Part shown: positions 6,393-13,664 of the stretch, piece by piece | Numbering within the stretch: the stretch's first letter is position 1 | Layout of the letters: every line of letters begins with the position of its first letter | Source of the DNA: Actinomycetes bacterium | GTDB lineage: Bacteria > Actinomycetota > Actinomycetes > Prado026 | Direction: 5' to 3' | Assembly: GCA_025455945.1 (NCBI GenBank) | Contig: JALOLN010000029.1 | Location: 1-15,981, forward strand | Length of the DNA stretch: 15,981 nt | Made by a program: the position numbers and the translations under genes | Notes under the pieces: model-generated | Told to the model about the DNA's origin: nothing | Databases searched by the model: none | The model's input: the letters and a program-made list of their open reading frames with translations, nothing else

Positions 6393-8018
6393 GTGGACGA
6401 CACGCGGCGGGACAGCAGCGACCTGACGGTCGACTGGGTGGTCATCGGCTCCGGGTTCGGCGGCAGCGTGAGCGCGCTGCGGCTGGCCGAGAAGGGGTAC
6501 TCGGTGCTGGTCCTCGAGCAGGGCCGGCGGTGGCGCGACGAGGACTTCGCGGAGACCACCTGGGAGTACGGCAAGGCAGAGTGGCTCCCACAGCTCGGCC
6601 TGCGCGGCATCATGCGCATCTCACTGTTCCGGCACGTCAACATCATCAGCGGGGTGGGCGTCGGCGGCGGCAGCCTGACCTGGGCGAACACCTCCTACGT
6701 CCCGCACTCCGACGACTTCTACCGGCACCCGCAGTGGGCGGGCCTGGCCGACTGGCGGACGACGCTCGCACCCCACTACGCCACCGCGCAGCGCATGCTC
6801 GGGGTCTGCGAGCCGGAGTTCGACGGCCCGAGCGAGCGGCTCATGCGCGACCTCGCCGCCGACCTCGGCGTCCCGGACTCGGTGCGGACCCCGCCGCAGG
6901 CGGTCTTCTTCGGGGAGCCCGGCGTCGAGGTCGACGACCCGTACTTCGACGGGCAGGGGCCGCGGCGGACCGGGTGCACCCGGTGCGGCCGGTGCGTCAT
7001 CGGCTGCCGGGTCGGCGCGAAGAACACCCTGGAGAAGAACTACCTGTGGCTCGCCGAGCGGCTCGGCGTCCGGATCGTCCCCGACCGCAGGGTCGTCGAC
7101 CTGCGGCCGCTGGACGACGACGGCACGGCCGGCTGGGAGGTCCTGCACGTCGCGACGCCACCCGCCAAGCGGCCCGAGCCCCGGATCGTCCGGGCCGGCG
7201 GCGTCGTCCTCGCTGGCGGCACGCTGGGCACCAACGAGCTGCTGCTCACCGCCCGGGAGCGGGGCTCGCTGACCCGGCTGTCGGACCGGCTCGGCCACCT
7301 GGTCCGGACCAACAGCGAGACCATCACCGCGGCGACGGCGCTGGACCGCGACGCCGACTACTCCGCCGACGTGACGATCACCGCGAGCATCTTCCCGGAC
7401 GAGCACACCCACATCACCAACAACACCTACGCCGACGCCGGCGACGGCAACTCCCCGCTGTTCGCGCCGCTGACCGGCCCCGGCACCCGGCTCACCCGCC
7501 CGCTGCGCCTCCTCGGGGCCTCGCTGCGGCACCCTCGGGTCACGCTGCGGTCGCTGGTGCCGTTCGGCTGGTCCCGCCGGACCGTCGTGTTCACCACCAT
7601 GCAGTCGGTCGACTCCTCGATCCGGCTGGTGCTGCGTCGCAGGCGGCTCGGCAGTGGCTGGGTGATGGACACCGCCGAGTCCACTGGCGACGACGCGGGC
7701 GCCCCCGTCGCCTTCCTGCCGATCGCCAACGAGGTCACCGCGCTGGCGGCGGGTCGGATGCGTGGCTACGCCCAGAGCTCGGTCCTCGACGTGCTGCGGG
7801 CCGTGCCGAGCACGGCACACATCCTGGGTGGCGCGGTCATCGGAACGGGCCCGCAGACCGGGGTCGTCGACGCCCAGCAGCGGGTGTTCGGGTACCGGAA
7901 CCTGCTGGTGTGCGACGGCTCCGTCGTCCCCATCAACCCCGGGGTCAACCCGGGCCTGACCATCACCGCGCTCGCCGAGCACGCGATGAGCCACCTGCCC
8001 GGGGCGAGTGAGCCGTGA
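6393..8018 (+). CDS. choD: GMC-family FAD oxidoreductase, ChoD (cholesterol oxidase)-like
   Basis: This 541-residue flavoprotein closely follows the layout of mycobacterial ChoD, assigned to oxidation of 3-beta-hydroxysterols. The FAD Rossmann motif GSGFGGSVSALRLAEKGYSV (residues 19-38) is followed by VLEQGRRW, the GVGVGGGSLTWANTSYVP FAD-contact segment, WRTTLAPHYATAQRMLGV, and a four-cysteine block CTRCGRCVIGC (Cys195, 198, 201 and 205) leading into GAKNTLEKNYLWLAE. The C-terminal part has AHILGGAVIG and DGSVVPINPGVNPGLTITALAEH, the FAD and active-site strand of GMC enzymes. GTG 6393 places the Rossmann strand at the usual position, about 13 residues in. It overlaps the next gene by four bases (GTGA), so the two are co-translated. 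No signal peptide is seen, so it is probably cytoplasmic or membrane-associated. The fold and subfamily are clear, but sterol as substrate is inferred by similarity; another hydroxylated lipid is possible. Confidence 0.9.
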   Translation: MDDTRRDSSDLTVDWVVIGSGFGGSVSALRLAEKGYSVLVLEQGRRWRDEDFAETTWEYGKAEWLPQLGLRGIMRISLFRHVNIISGVGVGGGSLTWANTSYVPHSDDFYRHPQWAGLADWRTTLAPHYATAQRMLGVCEPEFDGPSERLMRDLAADLGVPDSVRTPPQAVFFGEPGVEVDDPYFDGQGPRRTGCTRCGRCVIGCRVGAKNTLEKNYLWLAERLGVRIVPDRRVVDLRPLDDDGTAGWEVLHVATPPAKRPEPRIVRAGGVVLAGGTLGTNELLLTARERGSLTRLSDRLGHLVRTNSETITAATALDRDADYSADVTITASIFPDEHTHITNNTYADAGDGNSPLFAPLTGPGTRLTRPLRLLGASLRHPRVTLRSLVPFGWSRRTVVFTTMQSVDSSIRLVLRRRRLGSGWVMDTAESTGDDAGAPVAFLPIANEVTALAAGRMRGYAQSSVLDVLRAVPSTAHILGGAVIGTGPQTGVVDAQQRVFGYRNLLVCDGSVVPINPGVNPGLTITALAEHAMSHLPGASEP

Positions 8019-11000
8019 CGGTCGCCACCGGTCAGCGGCGGGTCGTCACCGTCCTCGTCACGGACGTCGTCGACTCGACCGGGATCGCCGAGCGCCTCGG
8101 CGCGGAGCGCTCCAAGGTGCTCTTCGACGAGGTCGCCCGGGTGACCGACGAGCAGGTCCGCCGGTACGGGGGGACGGTGGCCCAGCACACCGGCGACGGC
8201 GTCCTCGCCGTGTTCGGCGCCCCCGTCTCCCACGGGGACGACGCTGAGCGCGCGGTGCGGGCCGCGCTCGGCGTGCACCAGGCGCTGCAGCCGCTGGCGG
8301 AGGAGATGGCCGCCGCGTACGACGTCCGGCTGGCCGCGCGGGCGGCGGTCAACACCGGCCCGGCCGCGCTGCCGGCCGGCGACCAGCCACCCGACGTCTT
8401 GTTCAACGCCCTCGGGGACACGGTGAACGTGGCCGCCCGGCTGCAGGCCCACGCCGAGCCGGGCGGGGTGGTCCTCGGCCCGGTCACGGCGGTCGAGGTC
8501 CGTGGCCGGTTCGGCTACGAGCCCATCGGTGACCTCCCCATCCGGGGTCGGGAGCAGCCGGTCCGCGCCTACCGGCTCCTCGGCGCCCAGGCCACCGCCG
8601 AGCCCTCGGCCACGCCCTACGTGGGCCGGGACGCCGAGCGCCGCACCGTGGAGGCAGCGCTGGAGGACGTCGCGGAGGGGCGCGGTGCCGTCGTCGTCAT
8701 CACCGGCGAGGCGGGCATCGGCAAGTCCCGGCTCGCCGCCGAGGCGGTCGCGGTGCTGGGCGACCGGATCCAGGTGCTCGAGAGCCACGGCGCCTCCTAC
8801 GCCGAGAGCTTCCCCTACTGGCCGGTCAGGGGCCTGCTGCGCAGCTGGCTGGGCCTCGCAGCGGACGCCCCCGAGGCACAGGTGCGGCTGGAGCTGCGAA
8901 CCGCGCTGAACCGGGTTCTCGGCCCCGCGGCGGCTGAGGAGACGTTCGCCTTCCTTGGCCCGGCCGCAGGCGTCCCACTCGGACCGACCGACGCCGCCCG
9001 ACAGCACGAGCTGTCCGCCGACACCGTCCGGCAACGCACCGTCGGTGCGCTGGGCGCCGTGCTCACCGCGCTGGTGCGCGACCACCCCGTCGTCGTCGTC
9101 CTCGACGACCTGCACTGGGCGGACGAGGCGACCCTCGAGCTGGTCGCCGAGCTGCTCCCCGTCGTCGACGAGGACGGGCTCGGGCTGGTCCTCGGCTACC
9201 GCAGCGAGCGCGACCACCCGGCCTGGCGGCTGGGCGGGCTGGCCCGGCAGCGCATCCCGCACCGGTTCCACGAGGTCGAGCTGCGCGGCCTGGACGACGC
9301 CGACTCCCGACGGCTCATCGCCGCCGTCGCAGGGTCCGCCCTGCCTGCGGCCGTCGATGAGCTGCTCTGCGAGCGGGCCGGAGGCAACCCGTTCTTCCTC
9401 GAGCAGGCGCTGCGCGACCTCGTCGAGCGGGGCGCCCTCGAGCCGGACGGCGCCGGCTGGCGACTGGCCGGGGACCTCGACGGGGCGGCCGTGCCCTGGG
9501 TCGTGCAGGAGACGCTGCAGGCCCGGCTGGACCGGCTGAGCCCCCGAACCCGCACGGTGGTCGCGGCCGCTGCGGTGCTCGGCCGGGACTTCTCCCGCGA
9601 GCTGCTCGAGGACCTCGTCGGGGACCACGACCTGGCCACGCCCCTGTCGGAGCTGCAGCGGCTGGACCTCGTCGAGGAGGTCCGTCGTCGGCCGACCGCC
9701 GAGTACCGGTTCCGACACGGGCTGGTCCAGGAGGTGGCCTACGGCAGCCTGCTCGAGGACCGCCGCCGGGCGCTGCACCGACGGACCGCCGAGCTCCTCG
9801 AGCCGCTCGCCTGTGACTGCGACGACGAGCTGGGGCTGCTCGGGCACCACTGGGCGGAAGGCGGCGACGCTCGCCGGGCCGCGCGCTACCTCGTCCGGGC
9901 GGGCGACGCGGCGCGGCGGCTGTACGCCGACTCCGAGGCGTTCGAGCACTACGGCCGGGCGCTGGAGTTCCAGCGGCAGCTCGGCGACAACGCGGCCGTC
10001 CGAGGCACGCTGTGCCGGCTCGCGCTGGCCCGGCACCAGGCGTTCGACTTCGTCGGCGCGGACGAGGCCTGGGCGCAGGGCTGCGCCGTCCCCGAGCCAC
10101 CAGTACGGCAGGCCGTGCCGACGGCGACGCTGGAGACGCCGGTGTTCCGACCCGACAGCCTCGTCCCCGGGGTCACGGCGTTCGAGGAGACGACCTGGGT
10201 CGCCCAGCACCTGTTCACCGGACTGCTGCGGGCCGCCGCGGACGGGGGCGTGGAGCCGGCTGGCGCCGTCCGGATCGCGGTCTCACCCGACGGCCGGCGG
10301 TACCGCTTCGGGCTACGGCCGACCGCCCGCTGGCACGACGGGACCCCGGTCACCGCTGGCGACTACGAGTTCGCTCATCGCAGCATCGTCGACCTCGGCC
10401 TGTTCGGGACGACGCTGCTCGGCCACGTGGAATCCGTGACCGCCCTCGGGGACCTCGAGCTCGAGCTCCGGCTCTCCCGGCCGCTGTCCCACCTGCCCCA
10501 CCTGCTGTCGTCCGCCCTGCTGTTCCCCTGGCCTCGGCACCTGTGGCGGTCCGGCCCGCCCAGCCTGGACCAGACGGCCCTGCTCGTCGGCAACGGCCCG
10601 TTCCGGGTGGCCGAGATCCTGCCCGACGAGATTCGACTCGAGGCGGCCGACACCTGGGACCGGCCACGCGGCAACGTCAGGGAGGTGCGGCTGCGGGTGG
10701 TCCCCCAGGCGGCGGAGATGGCGCGGGTGCGCCGGGAGTGGGATGAGGGCCGCTTCGACCTGATGCTCGGCGTGTCGACGCCCGACGTCGAGGACGCCGA
10801 CCACGCGGACACCGTGCGGTACGAGTTCGCCAAGACCGGCGTCCAGTACCTGGCGCTGCGCGCGGCAGGGCCGCTCAGCGACCCCAGGGTGCGCCTGGCG
10901 CTGCTACGGGCACTTCCCGCAGTGGTCGGGCACGCCGGCCAGACCGTGGCGCGCGGCGGCCTGATCCCCCCCGCGGTGCTGGCGCACACCCACGACATCG

Positions 11001-11566
11001 GTCTCGACCACGACCCCCTCGTGGCCGCGCGCCTGCTCTCGGACGCGGGCCACCCCGGCGGCGCGGGGCTGCCGACGCTTCGGCTGGCCATCCCGGCGGG
11101 GCTGAGCTGTGTCACGGGGGACGCCGGCGACGCCGACCGGGTGGTCGCCGCGTGGACGGCCCTCGGCCTGCAGGTCGAGGTGGCACGACCGGCGTTCAGC
11201 GACATGGCGGCGGAGGTGGCCGACCCCGGCACGCACGCCTGGGTGTTCGGCTGGATGGCCGACTCCCCGGACCCGCTCGGCGTCCTCGAGGCGTTCCTCG
11301 CGGCCTACCCGATGGTGCTGCGCCCAGACGGCGGGCTGCGCGCGATGCTGGACCGGGCCGCCGCCTCGACCGACCGGGACGAGCGGATCGCCCTGTGCCG
11401 CTCCTTCGAGCGCGGCTGGATCGGTGAGCAGGGGGCGCTGCGGCCGCTGACCTACATCGGCACGGTGGCCGTCGTCCGGCCCTGGGTGCACGGCTTCTGG
11501 ACGACGTTCGCCCAGGCCCCCACCGCCGACCAGCTCGAGCTGTCCGACGCATCGCGGCACCGGTGA
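8015..11566 (+). CDS. Class III cyclase domain - AAA/STAND-like ATPase - family 5 solute-binding domain fusion
   Basis: This 1183-residue protein appears cytoplasmic, with no signal peptide or membrane segment. Residues 9-188 are a class III nucleotidyl cyclase domain: metal-binding Asp17 (VTDVVDST) and Asp61 (HTGDGVLAVFGAP), and catalytic Asn138 and Arg142 (GDTVNVAARLQ). The two positions that select adenine are changed: Gln57 where Lys is usual and Asn131 where Asp is usual. Residues about 201-600 are an AAA_16/STAND-like ATPase with Walker A GEAGIGKS (231-238), Walker B VVVVLDDLHWAD (359-370), GGNPFFLEQ (456-464) and a helical C-terminal part. A short TPR-like stretch (about 610-690) follows, where relatives usually have many repeats. 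Residues about 703-1183 are instead an almost complete SBP_bac_5 (OppA/DppA-like) domain, shown by YRFGLRPTARWHDGTPVTAGDYEFA, split here as YRFGLRP and HDGTPVTAGD (774-783), then GNGPFRVAEI and RPWVHGF. The frame is unbroken across the junction. GTG 8015 overlaps the oxidase stop. A ligand-sensing role is inferred. Confidence 0.92.
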   Translation: MTVATGQRRVVTVLVTDVVDSTGIAERLGAERSKVLFDEVARVTDEQVRRYGGTVAQHTGDGVLAVFGAPVSHGDDAERAVRAALGVHQALQPLAEEMAAAYDVRLAARAAVNTGPAALPAGDQPPDVLFNALGDTVNVAARLQAHAEPGGVVLGPVTAVEVRGRFGYEPIGDLPIRGREQPVRAYRLLGAQATAEPSATPYVGRDAERRTVEAALEDVAEGRGAVVVITGEAGIGKSRLAAEAVAVLGDRIQVLESHGASYAESFPYWPVRGLLRSWLGLAADAPEAQVRLELRTALNRVLGPAAAEETFAFLGPAAGVPLGPTDAARQHELSADTVRQRTVGALGAVLTALVRDHPVVVVLDDLHWADEATLELVAELLPVVDEDGLGLVLGYRSERDHPAWRLGGLARQRIPHRFHEVELRGLDDADSRRLIAAVAGSALPAAVDELLCERAGGNPFFLEQALRDLVERGALEPDGAGWRLAGDLDGAAVPWVVQETLQARLDRLSPRTRTVVAAAAVLGRDFSRELLEDLVGDHDLATPLSELQRLDLVEEVRRRPTAEYRFRHGLVQEVAYGSLLEDRRRALHRRTAELLEPLACDCDDELGLLGHHWAEGGDARRAARYLVRAGDAARRLYADSEAFEHYGRALEFQRQLGDNAAVRGTLCRLALARHQAFDFVGADEAWAQGCAVPEPPVRQAVPTATLETPVFRPDSLVPGVTAFEETTWVAQHLFTGLLRAAADGGVEPAGAVRIAVSPDGRRYRFGLRPTARWHDGTPVTAGDYEFAHRSIVDLGLFGTTLLGHVESVTALGDLELELRLSRPLSHLPHLLSSALLFPWPRHLWRSGPPSLDQTALLVGNGPFRVAEILPDEIRLEAADTWDRPRGNVREVRLRVVPQAAEMARVRREWDEGRFDLMLGVSTPDVEDADHADTVRYEFAKTGVQYLALRAAGPLSDPRVRLALLRALPAVVGHAGQTVARGGLIPPAVLAHTHDIGLDHDPLVAARLLSDAGHPGGAGLPTLRLAIPAGLSCVTGDAGDADRVVAAWTALGLQVEVARPAFSDMAAEVADPGTHAWVFGWMADSPDPLGVLEAFLAAYPMVLRPDGGLRAMLDRAAASTDRDERIALCRSFERGWIGEQGALRPLTYIGTVAVVRPWVHGFWTTFAQAPTADQLELSDASRHR

Positions 11567-11606
11567 CGCGTTCCGTCCGACCGGACCCGTGCGGTTCACT
11601 GGGACC

Positions 11607-12524
11607 ATGAGCGTCGACGCGTCCTGGCTCGCGGACCCCTCGGGCACACACCAGCTGCGGTACTGGAACGGCACGGCCTGGACCGAGCACGTCTCGGATG
11701 CCGGGGTGACGGCCACCGACCCACCCCCGGCCGACCTGCCGCCCCCCGCGCCGGCCGCCGCGCCGCCACCGCCGCCACCGCCCCCCGCCACGGCGGCCGC
11801 CGGCGGGTCGTGGAAGGACAAGCTCAAGGCCGCCGCCGCCCAGGCCACCGCCCAGGGCAAGGCGATGGCCGACCAGGCGAAGACCGCCGTCGCCGACCAG
11901 CAGGCCAGGCGCACCCAGCAGTGGGCCGACGACCCCAACACCCTGTGGCACGGGGAGAGCAAGACCATGGGGTCCGGCGTCACCGGGGCCATGGCCCGCT
12001 ACCGGATCACCAGGGACCGGCTGTGGATCGAGTCCGGCCTGCTCGGGACGACGTCCGAGCAGGTGCCGCTGTGGGCCGTCCGCGACGTCGACGTCCGGCA
12101 GTCGGTGATGAACCAGTCCAAGGACCTCGGTGACCTGGTGCTCCACCTCGAGGACGCCGCGTACTCGGTGGATCCCGCCGGCTCGTTCTCGCTCTCCGGC
12201 CTGGGCGGCTCGGCGCGCAGCGGCAGCGTGACCCTCGACAACATCGAGCACCCGTACCAGGTCTACGAGCTGCTGCAGCCGCTCATCAGCGAGGCGCGGG
12301 CGAAGAAGCTCGTCGAGCGGCAGACCCAGTACATGCACGTCAACCCGGGGATGACGGCGATGGGCGTGCCGATGGGTGCACCCCAGCCTGCTGCCCCCGC
12401 TGCTCCGGCGGCGCCCGCCGTCGACGTCGCCGACCAGTTGCGCAAACTGGCCGCCCTGCGCGACGAGGGCCTGCTCACCGACGAGGAGTTCGCCGCCCAG
12501 AAGGCCAAGCTGCTCGGGTCCTGA
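11607..12524 (+). CDS. DUF2510 - PH-like - SHOCT domain protein
   Basis: This 305-residue protein has four visible parts. A DUF2510 domain (residues about 6-34) contains WLADPSGTHQLRYWNGTAW. A proline/alanine linker (38-62) carries an eight-proline run. A charged, Ala-rich amphipathic helix region (69-107) leads to a bacterial PH-like domain (about 112-235) with TLWHGESKTM, YRITRDRLWIESGLLG, EQVPLWAVRDVDVRQS and SVTLDNIEHPYQVYELL. A SHOCT helix pair at the C-terminus (about 273-303) has QLRKLAALRDEGLLTDEEF. DUF2510 and SHOCT are small modules often found at the ends of membrane or envelope-associated proteins, and PH-like domains bind lipids or partner proteins. No membrane segment is present, so a soluble membrane-surface protein is plausible, but its function is unknown. 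ATG 11607 is preferred because DUF2510 then begins at the N-terminus; in-frame GTG 11589 is an alternative. It starts 40 bases after the cyclase fusion and could be cotranscribed with it. Confidence 0.88.
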   Translation: MSVDASWLADPSGTHQLRYWNGTAWTEHVSDAGVTATDPPPADLPPPAPAAAPPPPPPPPATAAAGGSWKDKLKAAAAQATAQGKAMADQAKTAVADQQARRTQQWADDPNTLWHGESKTMGSGVTGAMARYRITRDRLWIESGLLGTTSEQVPLWAVRDVDVRQSVMNQSKDLGDLVLHLEDAAYSVDPAGSFSLSGLGGSARSGSVTLDNIEHPYQVYELLQPLISEARAKKLVERQTQYMHVNPGMTAMGVPMGAPQPAAPAAPAAPAVDVADQLRKLAALRDEGLLTDEEFAAQKAKLLGS

Positions 12525-12528
12525 CGGG

Positions 12529-13515
12529 TCAGCCCTCCCCGCCGGAGGAGTGGCCCGGGAACACCTTCGCGGTCGGGTCGATCACGGTCGCCGCGTTGTT
12601 GATCGCGGTCGCCGCCTCGCCGAACCCGACCGAGATCAGCCGGACCTTGCCCTCGTACTCGGTGATGTCACCCGCGGCGAAGATGCGCGGGATCGAGGTG
12701 CGCATCGCAGGGTCGACGACGATGTGCCGCTTGCGCTGCTCCAGTCCCCACCGGGTGAACGGGCCGAGGTCGGCGGTGAACCCGAGGGCGGCGACCACCT
12801 CCTGGACGGCGAGGGTGCGGTGCTCGTCCGTGGCGTTGTCGTACACCTCGACGCTCTCGACGTGGTCGGTGCCGTTGATGTGCGCCACCTCGTAGGGCAG
12901 CAGGACGCGCACCGACGTGGCCATCATCTGGTCGACGCTGCCCTGGTGGGCGCGGAACGCCGTCCGGCGGTGGATCAGCGTGACCGAGGTGGCCAGCGGC
13001 TCCAGGGCCAGCGCCCAGTCCACGGCGGAGTCCCCGCCACCGACGATGAGCACGTCCTTGCCGGCCAGCTCGTCCAGCTTGGGCACGAAGTACCGCAGAC
13101 CCTTGCCCTCGAAGTGCTCGGCGTCCGGCAGCGGCCGCGGGCTGAAGGTCCCGATGCCCCCGGTGATGACCATCGCCTTCGCGCGCACCTCCAGCCCGCG
13201 GTGGCTGCGCACGGTCACGGAGTCGTCGTCGGCGACGCACTCCTCGGCCCGGTGGCCGAGCAGGTACGTCGGCTTGGCGCTGGCCGCCTGGGCGACGAGG
13301 TCGTCCACGAGCTGCTGCCCCTTGATGGCGGGGAACCCCGCGACGTCGAAGATCATCTTCTCGGGGTACAGCGCGGTGACCTGCCCACCGAGCTCGGAGA
13401 GGGAGTCCATGACGGCGACGGAGAGCCCGCGAAAGCCCGCGTAGTACGTCGCGTAGAGCCCGGCCGGGCCGGCTCCGATGATCAGCAGGTCGACCTCGAC
13501 AGCCCCGTTCGACAC
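12529..13515 (-). CDS. Ferredoxin/flavodoxin-NADP+ reductase, type 2 (thioredoxin reductase-like)
   Basis: This 328-residue flavoenzyme moves electrons between NADPH and ferredoxin or flavodoxin. The FAD motif GAGPAG is at residues 14-19, followed by MDSLSELGGQVTALYPEKMI with the GGQ of the thioredoxin-reductase fold. The NADPH-binding motif GGGDSA is at 159-164, followed by VTLIHRR. The second FAD segment is IFAAGDITEYEGKVRLISVGFGEAATA (by parts: FAAGDITEYEGK and GFGEAATAINNA). The redox-active CxxC of true thioredoxin reductases is missing: the corresponding stretch reads RYFVPKLDELAGKDVL, and Cys93 is the only cysteine. That absence, the length and the C-terminal extension match the YumC-type reductases. 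GTG 13515 is fixed by AGGAGG eight bases upstream. The gene converges on the DUF2510 gene with only four bases between their stops, and it is divergent from the L,D-transpeptidase. No ferredoxin gene is in the window, so the partner is unknown. Confidence 0.93.
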   Translation of the reverse strand: MSNGAVEVDLLIIGAGPAGLYATYYAGFRGLSVAVMDSLSELGGQVTALYPEKMIFDVAGFPAIKGQQLVDDLVAQAASAKPTYLLGHRAEECVADDDSVTVRSHRGLEVRAKAMVITGGIGTFSPRPLPDAEHFEGKGLRYFVPKLDELAGKDVLIVGGGDSAVDWALALEPLATSVTLIHRRTAFRAHQGSVDQMMATSVRVLLPYEVAHINGTDHVESVEVYDNATDEHRTLAVQEVVAALGFTADLGPFTRWGLEQRKRHIVVDPAMRTSIPRIFAAGDITEYEGKVRLISVGFGEAATAINNAATVIDPTAKVFPGHSSGGEG

Positions 13516-13523
13516 GTCCCCAG

Positions 13524-13529
13524 CCTCCT
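13524..13529 (-). promoter_or_regulatory. Ribosome binding site of the ferredoxin-NADP reductase gene
   Basis: AGGAGG on the minus strand, eight bases before GTG 13515. It is a near-ideal Shine-Dalgarno site and decides the start. Confidence 0.8.
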
Positions 13530-13555
13530 CGGCCCGCCTTGCCGTCGCTGCCGGA

Positions 13556-13561
13556 ACCGTA
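13556..13561 (-). promoter_or_regulatory. Candidate -10 element of the reductase gene
   Basis: TACGGT on the minus strand fits TANNNT and would give a leader of about 33 bases carrying the AGGAGG site. It shares base 13561 with the palindrome that lies just upstream of it. No good -35 is visible. Confidence 0.35.
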
Positions 13562-13578
13562 CCGGTCCGCGGGCCGGT
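13561..13578. repeat. 18-bp near-perfect palindrome in the reductase/transpeptidase divergent region
   Basis: ACCGGTCCGCGGGCCGGT equals its reverse complement at 16 of 18 positions and is centred on CCGCGG. It abuts the candidate -10 of the reductase gene, where a bound protein could block transcription. It could equally be an RNA hairpin or chance in GC-rich DNA. A regulatory role is inference. Confidence 0.35.
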
Positions 13579-13638
13579 GCCGCGCCAGCGGTCCGCGCCG
13601 TGGTCCCTCCGGCCCTGTCGGCCCGCAGGTCGGACGCC

Positions 13639-13644
13639 TACCGT
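13639..13644 (+). promoter_or_regulatory. Candidate -10 element of the L,D-transpeptidase gene
   Basis: TACCGT fits TANNNT and lies 20 bases before ATG 13665, leaving a short leader that contains GGAGG (13652-13656). The same hexamer precedes the ChoD-like oxidase gene. Confidence 0.4.
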
Positions 13645-13651
13645 GGTCAGT

Positions 13652-13656
13652 GGAGG
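13652..13656 (+). promoter_or_regulatory. Ribosome binding site of the L,D-transpeptidase gene
   Basis: GGAGG lies eight bases before ATG 13665. It favours that start over the in-frame GTG at 13650, which overlaps the site itself. Confidence 0.7.
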
Positions 13657-13664
13657 CGTTCGTC

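Noticed and set aside
6621..7994. Open frame of 457 codons antisense to the ChoD-like gene
   Set aside because: Composition and position mark it as a GC-driven shadow frame.
7766..10210. Long open frame (814 codons) on the minus strand opposite the oxidase and cyclase genes
   Set aside because: It lies antisense to two genes with clear motifs. Its translation is Arg/Gly/Val/Gln-rich without recognisable domains, the usual shadow of a high-GC coding strand.
11758..11790. CCG/CCA-rich repeat as a possible microsatellite or array
   Set aside because: It encodes the polyproline linker of the DUF2510 protein and is explained by codon composition.
13553..13557. GGAAC resembling an ECF sigma -35 upstream of the transpeptidase
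   Set aside because: No convincing matching -10 lies 16-18 bases downstream, and the start codon is more than 100 bases away. Five bases are too few to support it.
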